Positions 8,297-18,030 of a DNA stretch of 64,000 nt are shown in pieces; position 1 is the stretch's first letter, and each line of letters begins with the position of its first letter. A model generated the notes under the pieces. It saw only the letters and a list, made by a program, of their open reading frames with translations, made no database searches and was not told where the DNA came from. The stretch lies in contig NZ_PDJD01000001.1 of the NCBI RefSeq assembly GCF_002563925.1, positions 3,204,716 through 3,268,715 of the forward strand, read 5' to 3'. The DNA comes from Serinibacter salmoneus (GTDB lineage Bacteria > Actinomycetota > Actinomycetes > Actinomycetales > Beutenbergiaceae). Made by a program: the position numbers and the translations under genes.

Positions 8297-9862
8297 ATGA
8301 ATCGGATGTCATGGTCGGGCGCGCTCGCGGCCGCGGTGTTCCTGGCGGGCTGCACGGCGGCGGGCCCAGACGTGGGGGAGTCGGCGGCGCCGGAGGGCGG
8401 GGGATCCGCGGAGGCTGTTGAGTCGGAGGCTGGGCCGTCTGCGGCGGAGTCTGCCTCGACCGAGCCTGACCTGCCGGGCGGTGTGGTGGTGGAGCGGTTG
8501 GTGGATGAGGTGATGGTGACGGCGCAGGTGGGTCCGTTGGTGACCGATGGTGACCTGGCGCTGCTGGAGGTCGCCGTCAGTCACGATCTGAGCGAGCAGG
8601 TGGATCTGGGCGCCACGTTCAGCAACCTCTACAACGCCGCGAACGTCTCGCCGACGGGTGCGCTGGTACTGGATGGGGGTGAGGTGCTGCATCTGGTGCG
8701 TGATGGTGAGGGTGTTCCGGTGGTGGCGCCGTGGGGTCTCGTGCGGGTGCCGGCGGGGGAGACGACGTCGTTCTGGAGTTTGGTGCCGGCGCCGGGCGAG
8801 GACTCGGGGTCGGTGGATGTGTTGGTGCGGGAGCTGGGCCTGGTGACTGATGTGCCGGTGGTGCGTCAGGAGGCGTTGGTGTTGCCGGAGGAGATGGAGC
8901 TAGAGGGGGCCTTGCAGGCCGAGGTGACGACGATGGATGTCTACGCCGAGGATGTGCAGGGGGCGTCTTCCACGCGGGTGGTGGAGTCGGTGGAGACGGT
9001 GTCGTTGGCCAGTGAGGTGTTGTTCGCGCCGGAGTCGGCGGAGCTCAACTCGGACGCTCAGGGTGTGTTGGAGCGCACCGCGGCCCAGGTGCAGCAGGCG
9101 GGCGCCTCGGAGGTGTCGGTGGTGGGGCATACCGATGATGTGGGCACGGATTCCTACAACGATGACTTGTCGCTGCGGCGGGCGCAGGCGGTGGCGCAGG
9201 CGCTGACGCCGTTGCTGCCGCAGGTGGCGATGACGGTGGAGGGCCGGGGTAAGCGGGAGCCGGTGGCTGAGGGCACCTCGGATGAGGCCCGGGCGGCGAA
9301 TCGCCGGGTGGAGGTCTCCTTCGAGGGGGAGGACGCCTCGGCGACGTCGACCGAGGTGGAGGCGGGAGTGCCGACGGAGTTGCCGGAGCCTGCCGAGGGC
9401 GTCTACGTGGGGTCGGCGGATGAGGGTGTGTCCACGGAGAAGAGTGAGGACCTGACGGTCACGGCACAGGTGATGCGCCATGAGCGGTTCCTGGAGGCCC
9501 AGCTGACCTTCACCAACGAAGGCACCGAGGAGATCGTGATCTTGGGCGTGTTGTCCCGGGGTGCTGCCGGGCGTGAAGAGCGGGGTCTCGGGTTGCTGGC
9601 GCGGACTGCGGATGCGCACGCGTTGACGATCCTGACGCCACAGACCGTGTACTACCCGCTGGACTACGTCTATCCATTCACCGACGGGGAGGAGACTGTC
9701 CGGCTCATCGTGGGGGAGCGGATGCGCAACGAGGACGTCTCCCCTGGTGCCTCGACGGTCTTCACCGTGCTGATGCCCGACCCCGGCACCGACACCGTCA
9801 CCCTCGAGGCGCCGGGTTCCTTCCGCCTCCTGGACGTCCCCGTCACCGAGGTTGTCGACTAG
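8297..9862 (+). CDS. OmpA-domain lipoprotein, copy 1
   Basis: A 521-residue lipoprotein: the signal peptide ends in the lipobox LAGC (Cys18 predicted acylated). It is followed by a Gly/Ser/Glu-rich linker, a beta-rich domain of about 170 residues, and an OmpA-like peptidoglycan-binding domain (about 235-345) with LFAPESAELNSDA, GHTDDVGTDSYNDDLSLRRAQAV, GRGKREPV and ANRRVEV. A further beta-rich C-terminal domain follows. OmpA domains bind the peptide of peptidoglycan, so the protein probably links membrane and wall. The ATG at 8297 has an AGGGGGG ribosome site. The gene is paralogous to the next one over its whole length. Its codon use is odd: many TTG, GAT and GGT codons, unlike the C-ending codons of its neighbours. 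Confidence 0.75.
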   Translation: MNRMSWSGALAAAVFLAGCTAAGPDVGESAAPEGGGSAEAVESEAGPSAAESASTEPDLPGGVVVERLVDEVMVTAQVGPLVTDGDLALLEVAVSHDLSEQVDLGATFSNLYNAANVSPTGALVLDGGEVLHLVRDGEGVPVVAPWGLVRVPAGETTSFWSLVPAPGEDSGSVDVLVRELGLVTDVPVVRQEALVLPEEMELEGALQAEVTTMDVYAEDVQGASSTRVVESVETVSLASEVLFAPESAELNSDAQGVLERTAAQVQQAGASEVSVVGHTDDVGTDSYNDDLSLRRAQAVAQALTPLLPQVAMTVEGRGKREPVAEGTSDEARAANRRVEVSFEGEDASATSTEVEAGVPTELPEPAEGVYVGSADEGVSTEKSEDLTVTAQVMRHERFLEAQLTFTNEGTEEIVILGVLSRGAAGREERGLGLLARTADAHALTILTPQTVYYPLDYVYPFTDGEETVRLIVGERMRNEDVSPGASTVFTVLMPDPGTDTVTLEAPGSFRLLDVPVTEVVD

Positions 9863-10027
9863 GCCTCAACCAGCTCGATTCGGAATTCCAGAGCTGGGCG
9901 CCAACGCGCAAATCGCCGACCTCGAGGCCCGGAGGTGGGCTGGAAGTGCTCCGTGTACGCAAAGGGAGGTAGCCGTGATTGTGATGACCAGTACTGACGA
10001 CGACCGCATCCTCCGGAAGCGTCAACC

Positions 10028-11560
10028 ATGACCTGGGCACCGTTGAGATGGATTGCCGCAGTGTCGGCGGTGGTGCTTCTGGTGGGGTGTTCGCCGGCCG
10101 AGCCGGACGAGGGGGGCTCGGGGGAGGGCACCTCGCAGCCTTCGAGCTCGCCGAGCGCAACCACGCCGCAGGAGGCACCGGCGCAGGCCGAGCCGATCGT
10201 CGGGGTCGGGTCTATGGGAGGGCACGAGGTGGAGGTCTCGGTAGCCGAGATCATCTCCGACGGTGAGTACGCCGTCCTGACCATGACCGCCGAAGGAGGC
10301 CCCTCCGTGCGGCTCGGCATCGAGTGGGTGGAGGGCGTGAACGCCAACCCGTTCGGTGCCTCCGACCTCAGGCTCATCGACGGTGAGCAGGTGCTCCTGG
10401 TGGCGCGGGACGCCGAGGGCGAGCCCGTGGCGAGTGAGGGGGCCCTGGACCTCAGCGCGGGTGACCAGGTGATCACCGCTGTGTTCGCAGCGCCGCAGGG
10501 AAACGATGTGGACCTCTTGCTGAAGCACGTCGGGCTCGTGGCCGACATCCCTGTGGTGGACGTCGACGCCCTGGAAATCCCTGACGACGTGGAGTTGAGT
10601 GCGGGAAGCAGCGCGGCCACCGCACCGATCGAATCCTATTCGGTCGACCGAGCGCAGGAATCGTCCACACGCATCTCGCAGGGGGAGGCGACTATCGCCA
10701 TCGAGAGCGAGGTCCTGTTCGATGTCGACTCCGCCGAGTTGACCAGCGGCGCGGCCGCGGCCCTGGCGCGCACCGCCGCGCAGGTCCAGGATGCGGGAGC
10801 CACGGAGCTTGAAGTGGTCGGGCACACCGACGACCGTGGGGGCGCGGACTATAACGACGACCTGTCGCTACGGCGGGCTCAGGCTGTGGCCGACGCCCTG
10901 GCCGACGACCTGCCGAACGTGGCGATCACGGTGGAGGGGCGCGGTGAGCGGGAACCCGTGGTGGCGAACACCTCAGCAGCCGCACGCGCGGCCAACCGCC
11001 GCGTCGAGGTCGTCTACCGCGAGCCCGCGACAACCGAGGATCCTGCGGATCCCGGCCTCGCGGGCGCCGACGGCGACCTGGAGGAGACCTCCGGTGTCGT
11101 CGCAGAGGCAGGGTCGAGCTCCTTGGACTACGAGATCGGAGGAGAACCCGTGCGCGTGGCCGTGGAGGTGACGCGTATGGAGGGATACCTGCAGGGTCGC
11201 TTCGAGCTGACGAACCTGGCCGGGGACGAGGTGGTGTGGACTGCACCGCTGGGAGGCTCCCGGATCGGGTACCGTGCCGATCGCGCCTTCGACACGCTGA
11301 CGCAGGCCGGATCTGCCCACGCTGCATCGCTGCTCACCTCGCGGTCGCGCACCTATCCGCTGGACTACGTGGACCCGTACTCGCCGGATCAGCTGCGACA
11401 ACTCCTGACCGATCGCTATCGCGGTGACGAGATCGCCGCGGGCGGGAGCAGCGTCTATACGGTGTTGTGGCCGGACCCCGGTACGGACACGGTCACCGTG
11501 GACCTTCCCAATCACTTCCGCCTTCCCGATGTGCCCGTGACGGACGAGAGCCTGCCATGA
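10028..11560 (+). CDS. OmpA-domain lipoprotein, copy 2
   Basis: A 510-residue paralogue of the preceding gene with the same architecture. The lipobox is LVGC (Cys21), followed by an acidic/Ser linker, an N-terminal beta domain with conserved SDGEYAVL and YSVDRAQESSTRI segments, an OmpA domain (about 220-340) with LFDVDSAELTSGA, GHTDDRGGADYNDDLSLRRAQAV and ANRRVEV, and a C-terminal beta domain ending in YTVLWPDPGTDTVTVDLP. The C-terminal domain contains YPLDYVDPYS, which is matched by YPLDYVYPFT in copy 1. Codon use is C/G-ending like the rest of the chromosome, unlike copy 1. The 165-base gap between the copies holds no recognisable gene. Confidence 0.75.
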   Translation: MTWAPLRWIAAVSAVVLLVGCSPAEPDEGGSGEGTSQPSSSPSATTPQEAPAQAEPIVGVGSMGGHEVEVSVAEIISDGEYAVLTMTAEGGPSVRLGIEWVEGVNANPFGASDLRLIDGEQVLLVARDAEGEPVASEGALDLSAGDQVITAVFAAPQGNDVDLLLKHVGLVADIPVVDVDALEIPDDVELSAGSSAATAPIESYSVDRAQESSTRISQGEATIAIESEVLFDVDSAELTSGAAAALARTAAQVQDAGATELEVVGHTDDRGGADYNDDLSLRRAQAVADALADDLPNVAITVEGRGEREPVVANTSAAARAANRRVEVVYREPATTEDPADPGLAGADGDLEETSGVVAEAGSSSLDYEIGGEPVRVAVEVTRMEGYLQGRFELTNLAGDEVVWTAPLGGSRIGYRADRAFDTLTQAGSAHAASLLTSRSRTYPLDYVDPYSPDQLRQLLTDRYRGDEIAAGGSSVYTVLWPDPGTDTVTVDLPNHFRLPDVPVTDESLP

Positions 11561-11670
11561 GCCGTGTTCTTACCGTCCGCGGCCGCAGCGAGTGGATGTG
11601 ATGCGCGGCACGCGCGTCCACCCTGCACCCCGTGGTGCCTAGGCTGAGCAGTGACGAAGGGAGGCCGCCC

Positions 11671-12651
11671 ATGCGCGACCTGATGTGCCGTACCTGTGGG
11701 AACCAGTTGGCGTTCGAGAACTCCGCGTGCCTGCGCTGCGGCGCGGACCTCGCCTACGACCCGGACCTGCGGGGCTTCCGCTCGGTCGATCCCGCCGCCG
11801 ACGCCCCGGTGGTCTGCGCCAACCGGAGCATCGCCGGCTGCAACTGGATCTCCTGGTCGGGCTCGCCGTCGGGCCTGTGCCGCTCGTGCTCGCTGACCCG
11901 GACCCGGCCACGCGACGACTCCCCGGCCATGCCCGCCTTCGGGAGGGCGGAAGCCGCCAAGCGCCGTCTTATTGTGGAGCTCACCGCCCTCGGACTGCCC
12001 ATCACCGACCGCATCAGCTCCCCGAGCGGACTGGCGTTCGACCTGCTCTCCAGCGCCGAGGAATCGGTGGTGACGGGCCATGCGAACGGGGTCATCACCC
12101 TCGACCTCGCCGAGGGCGACGACGTGCATCGCGAGCAACTGCGGGTGGCGATGGACGAGCCGTACCGCACGCTGCTGGGTCACTTCCGGCACGAGATCGG
12201 CCACTACTACTTCACGGTGCTGGTGCTGTACGACGAGCAGCGCTGGGCGCGTTTCGTGGAACTCTTCGGCAACCCGAACGAGGACTACCAAGAGGCCATC
12301 GACCGGCACTACAGCGAGGGCGCACCGCAGGGCTGGGAGTCCACCCACGTCTCCTCCTACGCCACCATGCATCCCGCCGAGGACTGGGCGGAGACGTTCG
12401 CGCACTACCTGCACATCCGCGACACCCTGGACACCGCGGCGGCGTTCGCGATGGCGCCCTCCGGCGCGGTTGCCGACCGGCACGTACCCGGCGACGCCGC
12501 CTTCCGGCGCATCATCGCGCTCTGGGTGCCGCTGACCTGGAGCCTGAACATGATCAACAGGTCGATGGGTCACCCCGATCTGTACCCTTTCGTGCTGCCG
12601 CCGGCGGTGCTGGAGAAGATGAGTTTCGTCCACCAGTGCGTGATGGGCTGA
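11671..12651 (+). CDS. Putative zinc-binding metallopeptidase (COG4307-like)
   Basis: A 326-residue soluble protein. An N-terminal zinc ribbon (Cys6, Cys9, Cys20, Cys23) and further cysteines up to residue 73 are followed by a large domain with the metalloprotease motif HEIGH (His174, Glu175, His178). A later AEDWAETFAHYLHI helix supplies a probable third ligand. This is the layout of the uncharacterised putative zinc-binding metallopeptidase family. The ATG at 11671 is preceded by AAGGGAGG, which decides the start over an upstream GTG at 11632. No export signal is seen, so it should act in the cytoplasm. Its substrate is unknown. Confidence 0.75.
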   Translation: MRDLMCRTCGNQLAFENSACLRCGADLAYDPDLRGFRSVDPAADAPVVCANRSIAGCNWISWSGSPSGLCRSCSLTRTRPRDDSPAMPAFGRAEAAKRRLIVELTALGLPITDRISSPSGLAFDLLSSAEESVVTGHANGVITLDLAEGDDVHREQLRVAMDEPYRTLLGHFRHEIGHYYFTVLVLYDEQRWARFVELFGNPNEDYQEAIDRHYSEGAPQGWESTHVSSYATMHPAEDWAETFAHYLHIRDTLDTAAAFAMAPSGAVADRHVPGDAAFRRIIALWVPLTWSLNMINRSMGHPDLYPFVLPPAVLEKMSFVHQCVMG

Positions 12652-12781
12652 CCCTGCGGAGTCGGATATTCCGTGTTTGACTGGCTTCACTTGCCTCCCA
12701 GCGCAAATGGAGTTTCTTCGTGAGCCTCAGTTCGGGCATTCTTGGTGCCGTTTCACGCTCCCACCCGGGTGAGGTCAGGCG

Positions 12782-14425
12782 ATGAGCGCGAGAATCGGCT
12801 CCACCTCGATCCCCATCTGGGTGGCGGTGGGCGGAGGCGTCGTCGTTCTCGGAGCCGCCGCTGCGGTGGCGGTGCCGCGCCTGATGGCCGAGCCCGAGCC
12901 GACCCCCACGGCCGAGCAGTCGAGTGCTGCGCAGACGACCCCGACTCCCACGGCTGAGGAGCCCACGACGCCAGCGCCCGAACCCGACTACTCCCACGGG
13001 ATCGTGGAGTCCTGGAGCCTGGACGCGAGCGATCTCGAGGAGTTCGTCCTCGAGCCCGGCGAGGTCGTCTTCGGCTTCCGGGAGGGTGCACTGTGGCAGT
13101 CGCCTCGAGGCAGCTCCCCGGAGGTCGTGATCGTGGACGCGTTCGCCGGCGTCCCGCCGACCACGGACATGCCCTACGAGATCGCCGCCGGCATCGACGC
13201 GAGTACCGGCACCGTCCTGTGGGACATGACCGCGCTGTCTCTCAGCGATTGCGCCTTCGCCCCGGACGGCGCCACCGTGGCGTGTGCGGAGGTGAACTTC
13301 TTCGCCGGACCGCCCGGCGCGACCGAGGTGTTCCTGCTGGACGCGATCACGGGTGAGCGGGAGATGGTCGCCTCGCTGCCCGAACAGGCCTATCCCCATC
13401 TGATGTGGGAGGGGGATGACCTCGTGGTGGCCACGAATGTGGGGGACCGCAGCCAGGTCGATCGGATCGCCGGCGATGGCAGCATCCTGTGGTCCACCGT
13501 GACGGGAGACTTCCCCTCCAATGTCTCCGGGGTCACCAGCGAACTGGGCTACGCCGTGGTGTGGCACGAGGACGGCACGATGAACACGGTGCGCCTGGAG
13601 ACCGGCGAGGAAGTGCTCACCGAGGATGTGTTGTTCTCCTACGACGTGGAGACCTCGCTCGGGCCCGTGACGGTGAGCACCGACGCACGCGGAGGGGCCT
13701 CACCGGAGGTGTGGCGAGTCGCCCTGAGCGATGGCGAGGTGCTGTTCGAGGTCGACGAGGTACAGGGGGTCCTCCCGCGCACGCTGGTTGCCGGCGACGA
13801 GGAGTACCTGATCCTGGAGACGGACACCGCGTCCACCGCGGTGACACTCGACGGCGAGGTCGCCGCCACCTGGCAGAGCGCGGGCACCGACGTCGTGGTG
13901 CAGGACGCCCTCTTCGAGGTCTCCGAGGACCGGACGCGGCTGTCCTGGCGTGATCCCGCCACGGGCGAGGTGGGCTGGACCCGCGAGTTCGCCGGCGAGG
14001 TGGTCCAGATGAGTGGATCCGGGCTCTACCTGTGGGAGCGCGACGAGCACGGCGCGTTCGTCCGCCTGGTCGCCCTGGGGCCCGCGCTGGAGGGCGAGGC
14101 TGTCCTCGGGACCGAGCCCGCGCCGTCGTCCAGTCCGACCGAGGAGGTGTCCGTCCAGGAGACCGTGGCCACGATCCAGCGAGCGCTGGAGGCCGGTGAC
14201 CTCGCGCCGATCGAGCACCTGCTCGCCCCGAGCGTCACCCAGCAGTGGACGCTGGAGCAGTTGCAGGCGCAGCTCCTCGACGAGGGCGAGGTCGAGATCA
14301 CCGAGAGCGAGGACACGGCGACCTACCGGATCACCACCGGTGGGGGCGCCTACTTCGTGCAAGCCGGCTTCGAGCGTGTGGACGGCCATTGGGTACTGAC
14401 CACCCTCGGGAACAACATGGGCTGA
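12782..14425 (+). CDS. Membrane-anchored beta-propeller-like protein with C-terminal NTF2-like domain
   Basis: A 547-residue protein. A single membrane helix (about 11-33) follows a short cytoplasmic tail, then a Pro/Thr/Glu-rich linker (34-72) and a large extracytoplasmic part made of repeated beta segments such as ASTGTVLWDMT, DGSILWSTVTG and PATGEVGWTREF. These resemble PQQ-like propeller blades. The last 90 residues (ETVATIQRALEAGDL to the end) look like an NTF2/SnoaL-type small domain. The gene has GAGGTCAGG upstream of its ATG. I do not recognise a specific family, and no enzymatic motif is visible. It may be a scaffold or sensor at the cell surface. Confidence 0.55.
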   Translation: MSARIGSTSIPIWVAVGGGVVVLGAAAAVAVPRLMAEPEPTPTAEQSSAAQTTPTPTAEEPTTPAPEPDYSHGIVESWSLDASDLEEFVLEPGEVVFGFREGALWQSPRGSSPEVVIVDAFAGVPPTTDMPYEIAAGIDASTGTVLWDMTALSLSDCAFAPDGATVACAEVNFFAGPPGATEVFLLDAITGEREMVASLPEQAYPHLMWEGDDLVVATNVGDRSQVDRIAGDGSILWSTVTGDFPSNVSGVTSELGYAVVWHEDGTMNTVRLETGEEVLTEDVLFSYDVETSLGPVTVSTDARGGASPEVWRVALSDGEVLFEVDEVQGVLPRTLVAGDEEYLILETDTASTAVTLDGEVAATWQSAGTDVVVQDALFEVSEDRTRLSWRDPATGEVGWTREFAGEVVQMSGSGLYLWERDEHGAFVRLVALGPALEGEAVLGTEPAPSSSPTEEVSVQETVATIQRALEAGDLAPIEHLLAPSVTQQWTLEQLQAQLLDEGEVEITESEDTATYRITTGGGAYFVQAGFERVDGHWVLTTLGNNMG

Positions 14426-14509
14426 CCCACATCGCTGCGGCGCGGCTGGCAGGCCGACCCGGAGGCGGGGCACGATGGGGCGGAAGCGAACCGATGCCAG
14501 GAGGCCGCA

Positions 14510-15736
14510 ATGTCGCTAGGAGTGCATTCTGAGGTCGGCCGACTGCGCCGCGTGGTGGTCCACGAGCCGGGCATCGAACTGTCCCGGCTCACGCCCAACA
14601 CGGTGGACGACCTGCTGTTCGACGACGTGATGTGGGCAGAGCGCGCCCGCGAGGAGCACCGCGCCTTCCAGGGCGCGCTGCGTGAGCGCGACGTGGAGGT
14701 GCTGCGCTTCCGGGACCTGCTCGTGCAGGCCGTGGATGTGGTCGGCGCCCGGGAGTTCCTGCAGGAGCGCCTGACCACCGAGACCCAGTTCGGGCCGGGC
14801 CTCTCGCGCTACCTGGTGGATCTCGTGGCGGCGATGCCCGCCGGGGACCTCGCCGACCTTCTCATTGGGGGCCTGCTCAAGCGCGACGTCGCGGGGCACC
14901 TCTCGCAGGCCTCGAGCCTGCTGCTGGAGGTGCTGGACGACGACGACCTGCTCCTCGGCCCGCTGCCGAACCACCTGTACCAGCGCGACAACGTCGCCTG
15001 GATCTACGGCGGGGTGACGATCAACCCGATGGCGCGCCACGCCCGGGTGCGCGAGACCGTGAACTCCCGCGTGATCCTCAACTACCACCCGCTCTTCGCC
15101 GGCGGCTCCTATCCCGTCTACCGCGGGAACGACTCCCTGCACCACGCGCCCGCCACCGTGGAGGGTGGGGACATCCTGGTGCTCGGGAACGGCACCGTGA
15201 TGATCGGCCTGGGTGAGCGCACGGCCCCCCAGGGTGTGGAGGTCCTCAGCGGGGCCCTGTTCGCCAGCGGACAGGTGCAGCGGATCATCGTGGTGGAGCT
15301 CCCGCACGAGCGCGCGTTCATGCACCTGGACACCGCGATGACGATGGTGGACCGCGACGCGTTCAGCATCTACCCGCACCTGCCCGATTCGTTGCGGTCC
15401 TACACCCTCACGCCGGTGGGCGACGGCGGTGAGTACCGCGTGCGGGAGAACGCCGAGCTCTTCCCCGTGGTCGCCGAGGCGCTCGGGCTGGACCGGCTGC
15501 GGGTGCTGCGCGCCCCCCTGGACCGGCTCGCGGCGGCGCGGGAGCAGTGGGACGACGCGAACAACTTCCTCGCCGTCTCCCCGGGGGTGGTACTCGGCTA
15601 CGAGCGCAATACCGCCACGAACGCCTACCTGGCAGATCAGGGCATCGAGGTGGTGCCGCTGGCGGGATCGGAGCTGGGCCGCGGCCGGGGTGGGCCGCGG
15701 TGCATGTCCTGCCCGATCGAGCGCGACGCGGCCTGA
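14510..15736 (+). CDS. arcA: Arginine deiminase
   Basis: This 408-residue enzyme hydrolyses L-arginine to citrulline and ammonia. It has the family landmarks [10 protein letters not shown] near the N-terminus, [11 protein letters not shown] with the substrate-binding acidic pair, a mid-protein LYQRDN and, at the C-terminus, [14 protein letters not shown] with the catalytic Cys398. Normal family length is about 400-420 residues. The usual pathway partners (ornithine carbamoyltransferase, carbamate kinase, arginine/ornithine antiporter) are not adjacent, so it may serve ammonia production or arginine removal alone. An extra cysteine (Cys401) sits close to the nucleophile. Confidence 0.88.
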   Translation: MSLGVHSEVGRLRRVVVHEPGIELSRLTPNTVDDLLFDDVMWAERAREEHRAFQGALRERDVEVLRFRDLLVQAVDVVGAREFLQERLTTETQFGPGLSRYLVDLVAAMPAGDLADLLIGGLLKRDVAGHLSQASSLLLEVLDDDDLLLGPLPNHLYQRDNVAWIYGGVTINPMARHARVRETVNSRVILNYHPLFAGGSYPVYRGNDSLHHAPATVEGGDILVLGNGTVMIGLGERTAPQGVEVLSGALFASGQVQRIIVVELPHERAFMHLDTAMTMVDRDAFSIYPHLPDSLRSYTLTPVGDGGEYRVRENAELFPVVAEALGLDRLRVLRAPLDRLAAAREQWDDANNFLAVSPGVVLGYERNTATNAYLADQGIEVVPLAGSELGRGRGGPRCMSCPIERDAA

Positions 15737-15955
15737 GCGCCCCTGCTCTCCTTCGCCGAGCCCGTACCGGCAGCGCCGAGGCCGTGCCCGGGGGCCACGT
15801 GCTCGGCGCAGAGCCCACGGTTTCGCGGTTGTTTGCCGCGCGGGCAACGTGAACGGAGTGTGGAGATCGGCTCCCGGCGCCCCACGGCGACCGGCGCGGC
15901 GCTACGATAAGTGTCATAAGTCCGCCGCTCGGGCGGGCGGGGCGGAGGACGCGCG

Positions 15956-16678
15956 GTGCCTGAGGAGACGGCAGTGCCTGGGGAGACCACGGTGCTGGAG
16001 GAGACCACGACCCCGGTGGTCTTCGTGCACGGCACCCGCAGCTCCTCGAGCATCTGGGAGGAGCAGATGGCGGTCCTTCGTGGGCGCGGCGTGCACTGCC
16101 AGGCCGTCGACCTGCCGGGGCACGGCTCACGCCTGACCGAGCGCCTGACCATGGCGGGCGCCGTGGCCACGATCCGCGACGCCGTCGAGGCCGCCCCCGC
16201 GCCGCCCCTGCTCGTGGGCCTGTCCCTGGGTGGGTACTCCGCCATCGCCTACGCCGACCGCTACCCGGACTCCATCTCCGGCCTCATGCTCTCGGGCTGC
16301 AGCACCGTGCCGCGCCGCTGGGCCATGGACTCCTACCGCCGTGCCTCCGGCCTGGTGGCGAGGCTGCGCCGCGGCGGCGCCAGCACCTGGGGCGTGGTCA
16401 CCGACATGCTGCGGGAGGTCTCCGCGGTCTCCCCGCTGCCCACCCTGCGCTCCCTGACAGTCCCGGTCTGGTTCGTCAACGGCCGCCGCGATCCGCTGCG
16501 GCTGGACGAGCGTCGGTTCCGCGCCGCCATGGGCAACTCGCGCTTCCACGTGCTCGGCAACGCGGGCCACGACGTCCACCTGCACGCCCCGGAGGCGTTC
16601 AACCGGCTGCTCGTCGGGGCCCTGCGCACCGTGGACCGGATCGCCCGCGGACCGCTCGGCGGCGGCTCGGCGGCCTGA
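15956..16678 (+). CDS. Alpha/beta-fold hydrolase
   Basis: A 240-residue soluble hydrolase. HG of the oxyanion region is in VVFVHGTRSS, nucleophile Ser90 is in GLSLGG, the acid is Asp in NGRRDPL and the base is His in NAGHDVHLHAPE. The overall pattern matches small esterase or lipase-like hydrolases; the substrate cannot be deduced. Start choice is uncertain: GTG at 15956 gives a short, repetitive Glu/Thr/Pro N-terminus. Fifty bases upstream, TACGAT at 15903-15908 could be a -10 element, but no good -35 box accompanies it. A hairpin follows the stop. Confidence 0.7.
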   Translation: MPEETAVPGETTVLEETTTPVVFVHGTRSSSSIWEEQMAVLRGRGVHCQAVDLPGHGSRLTERLTMAGAVATIRDAVEAAPAPPLLVGLSLGGYSAIAYADRYPDSISGLMLSGCSTVPRRWAMDSYRRASGLVARLRRGGASTWGVVTDMLREVSAVSPLPTLRSLTVPVWFVNGRRDPLRLDERRFRAAMGNSRFHVLGNAGHDVHLHAPEAFNRLLVGALRTVDRIARGPLGGGSAA

Positions 16679-16691
16679 CTCGCCGGCCCGG

Positions 16692-16716
16692 CCATCGCTA
16701 GCGCCGTCGGCGATGG
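16692..16716 (+). terminator. Candidate terminator after the hydrolase gene
   Basis: CCATCGC (16692-16698) pairs with GCGATGG (16710-16716), followed directly by TTTC. Confidence 0.45.
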
Positions 16717-16755
16717 TTTCGCGCTCGCGGGCCGCGGGCGGGCTAACCTGCGTGA

Positions 16756-17283
16756 GTGGCCCGTCAACTACACCTCCTCTTCGCCGCCGTCCGCCCCCGC
16801 AAGGCCGTGCCGGGCATGGACCCGCTCGGGGTGTCCGTCACGCGGATGCGCGTGCGCCCCAGTGACCTGGACCTGTACATGCACGTGAACAACGGCGTGT
16901 ACCTGCAGATGATGGATGTGGCGCGCACGAACTTCCTCGCCGACATCGGCGGCATGGCGCGCCTGGCCGAGAAGCGCTGGTACCCGGTCGTCGCCGCCTC
17001 CACCATGCGCTATCGCCACTCCCTCACCCTGGGGCAGCGCTTCGAGATCCACACCCAGGTGGTCGGATGGGACGAGCGCATGGCCTACCTCGAGCAGCGG
17101 TTCCTGCGGGACGAGCAGGTGTGCGCCCGGGGCCTGGTGGCGGGCCGGTTCCTCCAACGCGGCACTGGAGCCCGCATCGCGGCGCCGGATGTGATCGAGC
17201 TCCTGGGGCCGGGCACGGCGCAGCCGGAGTTGCCGCACGACGTCGCGGAGTGGGCTGAGGCGATCGGGGTCGCCGCGCGCTGA
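16756..17283 (+). CDS. Acyl-CoA thioesterase, hot-dog fold
   Basis: A 175-residue protein with the 4-hydroxybenzoyl-CoA-thioesterase-like signature DLDLYMHVNNGVYLQMMDVART, in which the Asp and the HVNNG segment line the active site. It should hydrolyse acyl-CoA thioesters; the acyl chain is not predictable. Starts at GTG 16756, shortly after an alternative out-of-frame GTG. The gene converges on the YgjV-GNAT fusion gene with only five bases between the two stop codons. Confidence 0.75.
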   Translation: MARQLHLLFAAVRPRKAVPGMDPLGVSVTRMRVRPSDLDLYMHVNNGVYLQMMDVARTNFLADIGGMARLAEKRWYPVVAASTMRYRHSLTLGQRFEIHTQVVGWDERMAYLEQRFLRDEQVCARGLVAGRFLQRGTGARIAAPDVIELLGPGTAQPELPHDVAEWAEAIGVAAR

Positions 17284-17288
17284 GGTGC

Positions 17289-17924
17289 TCAGGCGGTGCG
17301 CACCCAGTGCCCCACACCGGACTGGGTGAAGCCCATCTGGCGCAGGTACGGCTCGGAGCTCGCCGGCGGGTTGTCCCACACCACCTGGCTGACGCCGCGC
17401 TCGCGGAACAGTCCGGAGCGGTGCACGAACTCGCCGGGGGTGAAGTCGCGGTAGGAGGGGCGCACCCAGTCCAACTCGATGGCGACGGTCGCCTCGCCCT
17501 GCGCACGGGCGATCACCACGCCGACCGTCTCATCGCCCTTGAGCACGAGGAAGCACCACGGACGTGCGTGCGGTCCGCCCTCGCCGTCGTCGGCCGTGAG
17601 GACATCGGGGTGGAACTCGCTGATGTCTTCGGCGTGGGTGCGCAGCACGTGCCCGAGGTAGGCGTCCTCGGGGGCGACCTCGATCACCTCATAGATCTGC
17701 TCGTCGTGCGCCTCGCGGTACAGGCGGATCAGCCAGTAGATGTCGATGATGGCGATCGCGCCGTTCATCGCCACGATCGGCCACACCTCGATCACCAGGT
17801 TGTACCCGGTCGCGAGCAGCGCCCCCGCCAAGTTCATCCACCGCAGGCGCAGCACGCGCGCCTGCATGAGGGACCACACCACCAGCACCGAGCCGGCCCA
17901 ACCGATTGCCTCCAGCCACCACAT
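17289..17924 (-). CDS. YgjV-like membrane domain fused to a GNAT-like domain
   Basis: A 211-residue protein. The N-terminal part (1-70) has two or three hydrophobic helices (AIGWAGSVLVVWSLM, LAGALLATGYNLVI, IVAMNGAIAIIDIYWLIRL) and matches my memory of the YgjV inner-membrane family. The C-terminal 130 residues form an acetyltransferase-like domain: CFLVLKGDETVGVVIAR, ELDWVRPSYRD and a final YLRQMGF are typical GNAT beta-strand and C-terminal motifs. A clear acetyl-CoA loop (Q/RxxGxG/A) is not obvious, so activity is uncertain. The fusion suggests a membrane-tethered enzyme; this is inference. Confidence 0.6.
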   Translation of the reverse strand: MWWLEAIGWAGSVLVVWSLMQARVLRLRWMNLAGALLATGYNLVIEVWPIVAMNGAIAIIDIYWLIRLYREAHDEQIYEVIEVAPEDAYLGHVLRTHAEDISEFHPDVLTADDGEGGPHARPWCFLVLKGDETVGVVIARAQGEATVAIELDWVRPSYRDFTPGEFVHRSGLFRERGVSQVVWDNPPASSEPYLRQMGFTQSGVGHWVRTA

Positions 17925-18030
17925 CCGAGCGATGGTAGTGGGTATGTCCAGTTATTGAGACCGCGGCGCGAGACGAGACGGTGGCAGAGGTGGGAGAGAG
18001 CGCTTTCTTCCAGGTCGCCAGCCCCCCACA

